The position numbers and the translations under genes are program-made. This document shows, in pieces, positions 1-6,937 of a DNA stretch of 18,252 nt. Source of the stretch: Desulfobacteraceae bacterium. Its GTDB lineage: Bacteria > Desulfobacterota > Desulfobacteria > Desulfobacterales > JAABPS01. Numbering within the stretch: the first letter of the stretch is position 1; the number at the start of each line of letters is the position of its first letter. The stretch lies in NCBI GenBank assembly GCA_011391835.1, contig JAABPS010000011.1, positions 1 through 18,252 of the forward strand, given 5' to 3'. Under the pieces are notes generated by a model, which saw only the letters and a list, made by a program, of their open reading frames with translations, was not told where the DNA came from and did no database searches.

Positions 1-230
1 AGCCATTTATTTCTATGCCCTTTAATTTTTAATACAAGCTGTTCGGTAGTGAACGAAGAAATTAATTTGGTTAATATTTTACCATTTGGTTTTTCACGAA
101 TGTTGGCCCCTGCAGGATCACTATCTGAAAGAATACCTTCAAGATCGCAATCACAAGGTTCAGGTAGTTGAACATTTTGTGCATAAGCAATACTTGCGAA
201 AAAAATTGTTAATAAAATGATATGCTTCAT
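1..230 (-). CDS. Exported SH3-like protein, 3' end cut by the window
   Basis: Seventy-six residues are visible, starting at the ATG at 230-228 and running off the left edge. The N-terminus MKHIILLTIFFASIAYA is a short signal peptide, probably cut before QN, so the product should be periplasmic or surface exposed. The mature part holds CDCD, then DPAGANIREKPNGKIL, which resembles the start of a bacterial SH3 (SH3b) domain; the tract xxANIRxxPNGKxL is typical of that fold. A weak GGA lies about ten bases before the start. The gene follows pckG by 26 bases on the same strand, so it may be cotranscribed, although its composition is more AT-rich than pckG and the functions are unrelated. Function beyond a likely wall- or ligand-binding module is unknown. 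Confidence 0.7.
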   Translation of the reverse strand, partial: MKHIILLTIFFASIAYAQNVQLPEPCDCDLEGILSDSDPAGANIREKPNGKILTKLISSFTTEQLVLKIKGHRNKW

Positions 231-256
231 ATTATAGTGTCCAGTTTTGATGCAAC

Positions 257-2215
257 TTATTCTTGAAGCTGAGCCGGTGTTACAACAGAACCGAATTTAT
301 CCTTAAGTGCCAATAAACCTTGTTTTTGTTTTTTCAGCACTTCAAACAGCTTGTCAGGAATATTGTCTTCTTTACCGTAGGCTTCAACCTGAAGGTCAAT
401 TCGCGAAACAATATTATCAATATACAATGAAAATTGCTTGGTATAAAGCTCTACAGGATATTCTTTATTGATGATGGATTTAAACAGGTCTTTTAGATCA
501 TTATATTTCGGCAGGCTTCCGATAGGGGTTTGAATGGCTTTCACATCATCATGGGCGTAGCGCTCCAGCCACCCCAGCCAGGCCTTCACATCCTTTTTTT
601 CACCCAGGAGTTTTTTGGAGCTGCCCCCCCTGGCTTCTTCGGTAAGAAAGTAATTCAAGCCGGACATGACGGGTTTTTTGTCTTTGGCTATTTTTTTGTT
701 TCCAAAAAACTTAAACTGGGCTGTCATATAATCCCCCAGGGCGCCTGGGATAAAGGGCGCATTGGCCCAGGGCTGGCGCTTGACCCCTGTAGCGCCGACT
801 TCAGTCGCGGTGGCTGCTGAAACTATACAGGCGCCGATGATAACTCCCTGATCCGGATTTTTGGTGGCCCATACCGGCGGCATGGTGTCACTGTCCCTGC
901 CGCTGTAAGTAAAAATACGGATTCCCACACCAGCCGGATCTTCGGCTTTGTCGGAGTAATTACCAAGAGATTTGGATGCAAGCGTACATCGAGAATTGGG
1001 GTGAGACAAAGGAATCTCTTTTCCGTTTTGATCCTTCATTCCTTTTTCCCATTTTCCCTGAAAGTTTGTGCCTTTGGCTGGGGGCATTTCACCATTTCCT
1101 ACCCAGTGCGGTACGCCGTTTTCATCAATGAGAACATTAGACCAGATCACTTCTGTGCCGGGGTTTCGAAGAACCGCCATCAGCAGGGGGTCACCTTCCC
1201 TGTTCACATCTTCGACAATGCCGAAAATGCCGCATTCAGGATTAATGGATCGAATGGAGCCGTCTTTGGCAATCCAGAGCTGGGCAAGGTCATCTCCGAC
1301 AAAATAATTACCAGCCATGGCAGTGGTGGTTTTCCCGCATCCGCTGGGCGCAGCACCTGCACACCAGGTCACGCGTCTGCCGGGGCCTTGAATGCCGGTG
1401 ATAAACATATGCTCTGCGGCTTCATTGCCCATATTTTCGTAAACTGCTTTATCCACCGCAAATCGATGGTTGCCTTTTTTCAACAGCAGTGTATTGCCGG
1501 CGTATGTGCAATTAAAACTATATGTGGTCTGATAACTTCTGTCCATAAATACACGTGCATTGGGAAGATCTTCGGGCCTGTTTAACCCTTCGCTATGGAT
1601 ATTGGTAAAGTAATGACCGAGTTTTTTAACTTCTTTTTCAAAATCAGCATACGCATTTCGATATAAGATCTCCGCGCTGTGAGCGACATAGGCTGAACTG
1701 GTAATCTCAAGAGCGGGATTGGATGCTGGAGCGCCCACAGGGCCGCGCATGTAAAATCCGATAATAATCATTTTTCCATGCATGATTCCTGACATGAATT
1801 TTTTGACTTCCTTTAAAGCGTCTGCCCGCAGCATTTTATTGGCCAGAGAGCTTACCAGCTCCCCTTCATTGGCAATGTAATATGTGCGGTCGATGATTCT
1901 GCCCTGTTCCTGCTTCAGGTCAAAATGGATGGTATGGCCTTTCATGGGAAGTTTTGATTCTTCACCTTTTTTAATGGCCAGATCTCTGATGAACTGCTTA
2001 TCCTGTTCAGATCCAGTGTTCACGTAAGCTGAATCCGGTTCGCACATGGCAATGGCATTTGCAATCTTGATAAGTATTTCCTTGTTTTTTAATTTCTGTA
2101 TCTTAGATAGATGTTCAGCATCCATTTTGCTCTTAAAAAGGCTCATCGCCTCTTCAATGGTTTTAATTCCTCCTATTTCAATAACAATATCAAGACCTTT
2201 TCTTTTTTCCAGCAT
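257..2215 (-). CDS. pckG: Phosphoenolpyruvate carboxykinase (GTP)
   Basis: Converts oxaloacetate and GTP to phosphoenolpyruvate, CO2 and GDP in the cytoplasm, the entry step of gluconeogenesis; it can run in reverse in some anaerobes. The 652 residues are near the usual length for the GTP-dependent class (about 600-650). Class marks are visible: SEQDKQFIRDLAIKKGEE near the N-terminus, the P-loop APSGCGKTTTAM near residue 290 with the reactive cysteine of GTP-type enzymes, the second kinase motif GDDLAQLW, the arginine region NSRCTLAS, and TPIGSLPKYNDL near the C-terminus. The usual SACGKTN is here SGCGKTT, a divergence seen from the animal enzymes. The start at 2215 is supported by AGAAGGAGAT eight bases upstream. 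It lies 24 bases after rdgB on the same strand, so the two are probably cotranscribed. Confidence 0.96.
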   Translation of the reverse strand: MLEKRKGLDIVIEIGGIKTIEEAMSLFKSKMDAEHLSKIQKLKNKEILIKIANAIAMCEPDSAYVNTGSEQDKQFIRDLAIKKGEESKLPMKGHTIHFDLKQEQGRIIDRTYYIANEGELVSSLANKMLRADALKEVKKFMSGIMHGKMIIIGFYMRGPVGAPASNPALEITSSAYVAHSAEILYRNAYADFEKEVKKLGHYFTNIHSEGLNRPEDLPNARVFMDRSYQTTYSFNCTYAGNTLLLKKGNHRFAVDKAVYENMGNEAAEHMFITGIQGPGRRVTWCAGAAPSGCGKTTTAMAGNYFVGDDLAQLWIAKDGSIRSINPECGIFGIVEDVNREGDPLLMAVLRNPGTEVIWSNVLIDENGVPHWVGNGEMPPAKGTNFQGKWEKGMKDQNGKEIPLSHPNSRCTLASKSLGNYSDKAEDPAGVGIRIFTYSGRDSDTMPPVWATKNPDQGVIIGACIVSAATATEVGATGVKRQPWANAPFIPGALGDYMTAQFKFFGNKKIAKDKKPVMSGLNYFLTEEARGGSSKKLLGEKKDVKAWLGWLERYAHDDVKAIQTPIGSLPKYNDLKDLFKSIINKEYPVELYTKQFSLYIDNIVSRIDLQVEAYGKEDNIPDKLFEVLKKQKQGLLALKDKFGSVVTPAQLQE

Positions 2216-2239
2216 TTTAAAATCTCCTTCTTGAAATTA

Positions 2240-2893
2240 TCAGCTACTATGGTGGCAATTAACTTTTTCAAAAACAGGGCTATTTTGTTTAATCCAAATC
2301 AGGATCTTATCCAACTCATCTCTTACCTGGTTCAACGCAAGACCCCTGTGACTAATTTGGCTCTTTTCTTCCCGGGACATCTCAGCAAATGTTTTATTCA
2401 GAGGCGGATAATAAAATATGGGATCATATCCAAATCCACTGGTTCCTCTGGGTTTTTCAGCGATTAGACCTTCGCATCGTCCTTCATAGGTGAGGGCAGC
2501 GCCTGTAGAAACTGCGATGGAAATAACGCACTCAAAAGCGGCATTGCGGTCGGATAGCCCTTGTAGATCTTGCAGAAGTTTGGTACAGCGCTGTTCGTCG
2601 GTGGCATCGTTACCTGCGTAACGGGCTGAGTAAACGCCTGGCGCACCATTCAAGGCCTCCACACAGAGCCCTGAATCATCTGCCATGGCAGGCAAACCGA
2701 GTATTCTGGCTGTGAAGCTTGCTTTAATATATGCGTTTTCATCAAAGGTAGTTCCGGTTTCTACAACGGGAGGAATAGGGCCGAAGTCATTTAAGTCTTT
2801 AATGATAATGGGAAAGCCTTTAAGCATGTCTTTAATTTCTACTGTCTTTCCCGTATTTCTTGAGGCGAGAACAAGGATAGTCTCTTCTGGCAT
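2240..2893 (-). CDS. rdgB: XTP/dITP diphosphatase (RdgB/HAM1 family)
   Basis: House-cleaning enzyme that hydrolyses dITP, ITP and XTP to monophosphates and pyrophosphate, keeping deaminated purines out of DNA and RNA. The 217 residues are slightly longer than the typical 190-205; the C-terminal extension after KILIWIKQN accounts for this. Family motifs appear in order: ASRNTGK at residues 10-16 (nucleotide and phosphate binding), ADDSGLCVEALNGAPGVYSA near residue 70 (catalytic acidic residues), SGFGYDPIF, and SQISHRGLA. The ATG at 2893 is preceded by TGAGG five bases away. It is the first gene of a probable rdgB-pckG unit and diverges from iorA across a 273-base AT-rich spacer. Confidence 0.95.
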   Translation of the reverse strand: MPEETILVLASRNTGKTVEIKDMLKGFPIIIKDLNDFGPIPPVVETGTTFDENAYIKASFTARILGLPAMADDSGLCVEALNGAPGVYSARYAGNDATDEQRCTKLLQDLQGLSDRNAAFECVISIAVSTGAALTYEGRCEGLIAEKPRGTSGFGYDPIFYYPPLNKTFAEMSREEKSQISHRGLALNQVRDELDKILIWIKQNSPVFEKVNCHHSS

Positions 2894-3041
2894 AAAAACC
2901 TCATTTTAATGATGCTAATGAGCCTGTGAAATCGTTAATAGGTTAACAATACACTTATAATAACACTTCAGGTTTCATTTGATTATTGGATTCTATAAAT
3001 CAAGGGGTTAGCTTTGTAAAGAGTTTTGGTGTAGAAAATTC

Positions 3042-3070
3042 TTTACACAGATATTACCACCGTATATAGA
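3042..3070 (+). promoter_or_regulatory. Possible sigma-70-type promoter for iorAB
   Basis: TTTACA at 3042-3047 (5 of 6 to the -35 consensus) and TATAGA at 3065-3070 (4 of 6 to the -10 consensus) are 17 bases apart in the AT-rich spacer between rdgB and iorA. Initiation near 3077 would give a leader of about 90 bases. Such matches arise easily by chance in AT-rich DNA, so this is only a candidate. No gene is visible in the rest of 2894-3166; GTTAATAGGTTAAC at 2935-2948 is a small palindrome. Confidence 0.3.
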
Positions 3071-3166
3071 ATCTATTACGTGATATAGTATCTAAATAAT
3101 ATTCTTTTATTTGAATTGCTTAATAAACTTTCGAACTGTTTTTCAAAAGATATATAAGGACGATAC

Positions 3167-5026
3167 ATGCACAAGCTGCTCGTTAATTCACCTGGAGAAA
3201 AGATGCTGCTCCTTGGCAATGAGTCCATTGCCCGCGGGGCGATTGAAGCGGGTGTGGCGTTTACATCCACCTATCCTGGAACCCCATCGTCTGAAATTTC
3301 GCTCAATTTTTTTCAGATTTCGCAGGAAAGTGATCTGTACTTTGAGTACAGCACCAATGAAAAGGTAGCCCTGGAAGTATGCGCGGCAGCCGCAAATTCC
3401 GGGGTTCGCAGCATGTGCGTGATGAAACATGTGGGGGTGAACGTAGCCGCAGATACGCTGATGACTCTGGCGTATGTAGGCGTCAAAGCAGGTCTTGTCA
3501 TTGTTTCAGCGGATGACCCGTATATGTTTTCCAGCCAGAATGAACAGGATAATCGGTATTATGGAAAGCTATCCGGCCTGCCGATTGTTGAGCCTTCGTC
3601 TGTGGCAGAAGCCCGGGAGATGGTGCAGTATGCATTTGACCTTTCAGAGAAACTTCAGGAACCCGTTATTTTCAGGACAACGACTCGGATTAATCATTCA
3701 ACCGAAATTGTCGCACTGGGAAAAATTACGCAGCGGGTGACAACAGGAGATTTTAAAAAGGATCCCTTTAACTATGTAACGGTTCCGGCAGTATCCAGAA
3801 ACCTGCATATCAAGTTATTAAAGAATCTTGAAACAGCCGCAAAGGAATCCGAAACTTCCCCGTATAATTTCGTGACCGGAAACGGCGCATGGGGAATTAT
3901 CTGCAATGGAGTCAGCTATAACTATGTGTGTGATGCAATATTGGATCTGGCTATTTCAGACAGAACCCGAGTGCTCCGTGTGGGTTTTTCACATCCCATG
4001 CCGGGTGCGTTAATCAAAGGGTTTCTCAAAGAATGTGAAAAAGTGTTGATTGTGGAAGAAGGCGAGCCGTATATGGAGGAGGCTGTGAAAGCCTTTGCGC
4101 AGGAAGATGGGCTTACGCTCACCATTCGCGGCAAAGGAGAAGATCTTTTTTCAAGGCTGTTCGAGTTTGATCCAGCCGGAGTAAGAAAATGCATCGCCCG
4201 GTACTTTGGCATTTCCTATCAATCCGCCGCTGTCCCAGACCTTACGGATGTTCCTGCGATCCCTCAACGTCCGCCCAACTTATGCGCAGGGTGCTCTCAC
4301 AGGGCAACATTTTATGCTATCAATAAAGCAGCTGAAGGGATGGAGACTATTTGCTCAACAGATATCGGATGTTATACGCTTGGATTTTTACCTCCATTAT
4401 CCACCGGAGATTTTCTGATCTGCATGGGATCGTCCGTGGGGACAGCAGGCGGATTTTCAAAAGTAACAAAGAAAAAAGTAATCTCTATAATCGGAGATTC
4501 CACATTTTTCCATTCAGGTATTCCAGGGCTTATTAATGCTGTGTTTAATAACCATAATTTTACCCTGGTTATTCTTGATAACGGAACAACGGCCATGACC
4601 GGTCACCAGCCTCACCCAGGCGTGGATATGGAACAATTAAACCTCTCTGGATATGGACGGGTATCCATTGAATCTTTGGTAAAGGCCGTGGGCGTGCCTC
4701 TTGTCAAAATCATCAAACCGTATAAAGTCAGAAAAAGCATTGACGAAATAAAAGAAGCCCTCCAGTTTAAGGGTGTTTCTGTCATCATTTCTCAGGAGCC
4801 CTGTACGCTTTATGCCAAAAGTCTGAACCAGCTCAATGCCAGGCCTTTTTATGTAAGTGAAAAATGCAAAAAACATAAGAACTGTATTCATGATCTTGGG
4901 TGTCCGGCCTTTTTTATTGAGGGAGATCAAGTAAAAATTGATCCGGATATGTGTGTGGGGTGTGCGGTATGCGCGCAGATTTGTCCGGAAAATGCTATTT
5001 TGCCATTAAAAAAGAAATCGGATTGA
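3167..5026 (+). CDS. iorA: Indolepyruvate:ferredoxin oxidoreductase, alpha subunit
   Basis: Catalytic subunit of the IorAB complex, which oxidatively decarboxylates indolepyruvate, phenylpyruvate and related aryl pyruvates to aryl-acetyl-CoA while reducing ferredoxin; it acts in aromatic amino acid fermentation or, reversed, assimilation. The 619 residues have the expected order: an N-terminal pyruvate-oxidoreductase-like domain (about 15-190, with STYPGTPSSEIS), a transketolase-C-like middle, a TPP-binding domain starting at NLCAGCSHRATF with IIGDSTFFHSG and LDNGTTAMTGHQPHPG, and a C-terminal ferredoxin domain. The last cluster motif, CVGCAVCAQICP, is at 596-607. The first is CKKHKNCIHDLGCP from residue 567, with His570 where a cysteine is usual. 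AAGGA about seven bases before the ATG supports the start. iorB follows after 36 bases. Confidence 0.95.
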   Translation: MHKLLVNSPGEKMLLLGNESIARGAIEAGVAFTSTYPGTPSSEISLNFFQISQESDLYFEYSTNEKVALEVCAAAANSGVRSMCVMKHVGVNVAADTLMTLAYVGVKAGLVIVSADDPYMFSSQNEQDNRYYGKLSGLPIVEPSSVAEAREMVQYAFDLSEKLQEPVIFRTTTRINHSTEIVALGKITQRVTTGDFKKDPFNYVTVPAVSRNLHIKLLKNLETAAKESETSPYNFVTGNGAWGIICNGVSYNYVCDAILDLAISDRTRVLRVGFSHPMPGALIKGFLKECEKVLIVEEGEPYMEEAVKAFAQEDGLTLTIRGKGEDLFSRLFEFDPAGVRKCIARYFGISYQSAAVPDLTDVPAIPQRPPNLCAGCSHRATFYAINKAAEGMETICSTDIGCYTLGFLPPLSTGDFLICMGSSVGTAGGFSKVTKKKVISIIGDSTFFHSGIPGLINAVFNNHNFTLVILDNGTTAMTGHQPHPGVDMEQLNLSGYGRVSIESLVKAVGVPLVKIIKPYKVRKSIDEIKEALQFKGVSVIISQEPCTLYAKSLNQLNARPFYVSEKCKKHKNCIHDLGCPAFFIEGDQVKIDPDMCVGCAVCAQICPENAILPLKKKSD

Positions 5027-5062
5027 ATCCAGGTTAGATAAATAACCCACGGGAAGAAACGA

Positions 5063-5662
5063 ATGGATATAACGCGTTTAATTATTGTTGCGGTCGGAGG
5101 CCAGGGAAATCTTCTCTCATCCAGGGTTTTGGGTGAAGCTGCCCTTATGGCCAATATACCGGTTCGGATGAGTGAAATTCACGGCATGGCACAGAGAGGC
5201 GGAGTGGTTGAATCTGCTTTGGTATTTGGCGATGCGAAAAGCACAATCATTTCAGACGGTGAGGCGGATGCGCTTCTGGGATTCGAACCATCGGAAACAC
5301 TCAGAGCCTTGAACAAATGCAATTCAAAAACAGTTGTTATTACCAATCTTGCACCGCTTCCGCCATTTACCGTAGCCATCGGCAAGGGTGTTTATCCTGA
5401 CCTGAACAGGCTGCAAACGCTTATTCGAAACAAGACATCCAAACTCCTGGCATTTGACGCGGTTGCCCTTGCAAAGACAGCGGGGAATGTCATGTCTGTG
5501 AATATGGTATTACTGGGAGCGCTGATCCAGACATCCATCCTTCCCGTGTCATCAGATATGGTTAAGGAAGCTATATTAACAAGGACTAAAAAAGCTTTTG
5601 CAGAGACCAATATAAAGGCATTTGATCTTGGATTTAATGCGGCAAAAGTTAATAGCAAATAG
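5063..5662 (+). CDS. iorB: Indolepyruvate:ferredoxin oxidoreductase, beta subunit
   Basis: Small partner of IorA, equivalent to the gamma domain of pyruvate:ferredoxin oxidoreductases, completing the active complex. The 199-residue length is typical. The N-terminal IIVAVGGQGNLLSSRVLGEA is the signature glycine-rich strand-loop of this subunit, followed by SEIHGMAQRGGVVES, a highly conserved block, and GEADALLGFEPSETLRAL. GGAAG lies a few bases before the ATG. It is 36 bases after iorA with no terminator between, so they form one operon. The last codons (V-N-S-K-stop) are written in DNA that resembles the AATAGTGA repeat array that follows, so the array may have replaced or extended the original 3' end. 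Confidence 0.94.
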   Translation: MDITRLIIVAVGGQGNLLSSRVLGEAALMANIPVRMSEIHGMAQRGGVVESALVFGDAKSTIISDGEADALLGFEPSETLRALNKCNSKTVVITNLAPLPPFTVAIGKGVYPDLNRLQTLIRNKTSKLLAFDAVALAKTAGNVMSVNMVLLGALIQTSILPVSSDMVKEAILTRTKKAFAETNIKAFDLGFNAAKVNSK

Positions 5663-5702
5663 TCAAATAGTGACAAGTGAATAGTAAATAGTGACGAGTA
5701 AA
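5648..5702 (+). repeat. Degenerate AATAGTGA array, left copy
   Basis: About 55 bases made of imperfect copies of an AATAGTGA-like unit (AATAGCAA, AATAGTCA, AATAGTGA, AATAGTAA, AATAGTGA). It begins inside the end of iorB and stops in a poly-A run. Segments 5648-5665 and 5683-5700 each match, at 15 of 18 positions, the reverse complement of parts of the right-hand array. The two arrays can pair in several registers but do not form one clean long hairpin. Confidence 0.7.
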
Positions 5703-5772
5703 AAACAGAATTCAAAGGTCCAAGGGGTCGTGAGTTTAAGGAATGGATTTTTAAAGATATGAAAGGGAGAGC

Positions 5773-5832
5773 ATGAATGTGGGCATTTTTTATAACTATT
5801 CACTATTAACCCGTTACTATTTACTGCTTTAA
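5773..5832 (+). CDS. Possible 19-residue leader ORF upstream of the channel gene
   Basis: ATG at 5773 is preceded by the purine-rich AAAGGGAGAG, the only good ribosome binding site in this spacer. The frame encodes MNVGIFYNYSLLTRYYLLL and stops with TAA at 5830-5832, three bases before the channel ATG at 5836. The channel start has no Shine-Dalgarno sequence of its own, so translation of the short frame could deliver ribosomes to it by termination-reinitiation. Most of the peptide is written in the repeat array, so it may be an accident of repeat sequence rather than a selected gene. Confidence 0.3.
   Translation: MNVGIFYNYSLLTRYYLLL
5791..5826 (-). repeat. Degenerate AATAGTGA array, right copy in opposite orientation
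   Basis: Read on the minus strand this gives AGTAAATAGTAACGGGTTAA followed by TAGTGAATAGTTA, built of the same unit as 5648-5702 but inverted. 5793-5810 and 5808-5825 match the left array at 15 of 18 positions each. The right edge is ten bases before the channel start codon. The roughly 90 bases between the arrays hold no recognisable gene except the start of the short leader frame. Confidence 0.65.
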
Positions 5833-5835
5833 CAA

Positions 5836-6846
5836 ATGGATATTAAAAAAAGACTTTATCTGCTGCTGGTGATGATAGTGCTGGTGGTCTGGGCGGGGAG
5901 TACCGGTTATTATATCATTTATGGCGGAGAAGCCAGCATCATTGATTGTGTTTACATGACCGTCATTTCCATTACCGGCGTGGGGTATGGAGAAGTGTTT
6001 AAGGTTTCAGGAAATGTGCCCGCCCAATTATTTACCATGCTCCTTATTTTGTTTGGCATGGGTGTTATTCTGTACAGTTTGAGTACCCTGACCGTCATAT
6101 TAATTGAAGGAGAACTCTCCGGTATTTTAAGGAAGAACAAAATGTTAAAAATGATACACAAACTTGAAAATCATTATATTGTATGTGGCGGCGGCGAAAC
6201 CGGACGTCCAGTTCTGATGGAGCTGTTTGAAAATGGCGAAAAAGCTGTCTTGGTTGAAATGAATGATAGCGCCATTGAAGGCTGTAAAGCTGTTCTCAAG
6301 AATCTGCTGTATATACAGGGGGATGCGACGGATGACGAACATCTCATTGCCGCAGGGATTGAAAAGGCGGCAGGTGTCATTATCTGCCTTCCGGTGGACA
6401 AGGATAATCTGTATGTGACTATGACCGCACGAATGCTCAATCCAACAGTCCGCATCGTCAGCAGGATCGTCAATCAGGAGCTGCAGGCTAAGATTAAAAA
6501 GGCAGGAGCAGACCGGGTGGTATCACCGGATGCCATTGGCGCGCTTCGAATGGCGTCCATTATGATACGGCCTACGGTGGTTGATTTCTTAGACAGCATG
6601 CTCCGAAGCGGTTCCAGCAGATACCGGATTCACCAGATTACCATATCAAAAGACTCACATGCTGTGGGAAAAACCATTGCCGAATCGGGACTGAAGGATA
6701 AGTTTGGCCTCCTTATTCTGGGAACCAAAACACAGAACAATGAAATTGATCTGAATCCTCATCCCACATTTGTCATCAAGGAAGGGATGACATTAATCGT
6801 GATGGGGATGACAGAGGATATTACCAGGGCAAAAAACACGTATTAA
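5836..6846 (+). CDS. Two-helix potassium channel with RCK (TrkA-N/TrkA-C) domain
   Basis: Inner-membrane potassium channel or potassium-regulated channel of the MthK/Kch type. Order in the 336 residues: transmembrane helix 1 (about 6-28), pore helix and selectivity filter TGVGYGE (47-53), transmembrane helix 2 (about 64-90), linker, RCK N-terminal Rossmann domain from HYIVCGGGETGR (about 113) with VLVEMND and GDATDDEHLIAAGI, then a TrkA-C domain (about 250-333). The filter has Gly where the usual TVGYG has Thr. RCK domains bind NAD(H), nucleotides or calcium and gate the pore. Nothing like a ribosome binding site precedes the ATG at 5836; a leader frame ending three bases upstream may couple its translation. 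Neighbours give no functional clue. Confidence 0.9.
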   Translation: MDIKKRLYLLLVMIVLVVWAGSTGYYIIYGGEASIIDCVYMTVISITGVGYGEVFKVSGNVPAQLFTMLLILFGMGVILYSLSTLTVILIEGELSGILRKNKMLKMIHKLENHYIVCGGGETGRPVLMELFENGEKAVLVEMNDSAIEGCKAVLKNLLYIQGDATDDEHLIAAGIEKAAGVIICLPVDKDNLYVTMTARMLNPTVRIVSRIVNQELQAKIKKAGADRVVSPDAIGALRMASIMIRPTVVDFLDSMLRSGSSRYRIHQITISKDSHAVGKTIAESGLKDKFGLLILGTKTQNNEIDLNPHPTFVIKEGMTLIVMGMTEDITRAKNTY

Positions 6847-6937
6847 TAGTTCAGTTTCAATGAAACGGTTTTAGCCAGCATTCAGATGGGATCGTTCGAT
6901 GAATATCAGAATATCTTTCTTAACTAATTGACCTGTT

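Noticed and set aside
231..250. TATAAT immediately before the start of the SH3-like gene
   Set aside because: It ends directly beside the ATG, leaving no room for a transcription start, and the nearest TTG-like -35 is only 13 bases away.
1001..1585. Long plus-strand reading frame of 194 codons
   Set aside because: It lies entirely opposite pckG, whose conserved motifs are clear; its protein has no recognisable domain and reads as an antisense shadow.
5701..5790. Relic of a small four-helix-bundle gene between the AATAGTGA arrays
   Set aside because: A short stretch (GAG TTT AAG GAA TGG) faintly resembles such proteins, but there is no usable frame longer than a few codons.
5776..5791. AATGTGGGCATTTTTT, like the right half of a terminator
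   Set aside because: No complementary left arm (AAATGCCCACATT) exists upstream in the spacer, so no hairpin can form; it may be a decayed half but cannot be supported.
6854..6866. GTTTCAATGAAAC palindrome as a CRISPR repeat or terminator
   Set aside because: There is only one copy with no spacers, and a five-base stem with a short T-run is too weak for a confident terminator call.
6901..6916. Tandem GAATATCA GAATATCT before glpD as an operator
   Set aside because: Two copies of a short AT-rich word are easily expected by chance and match no regulator site I can name.
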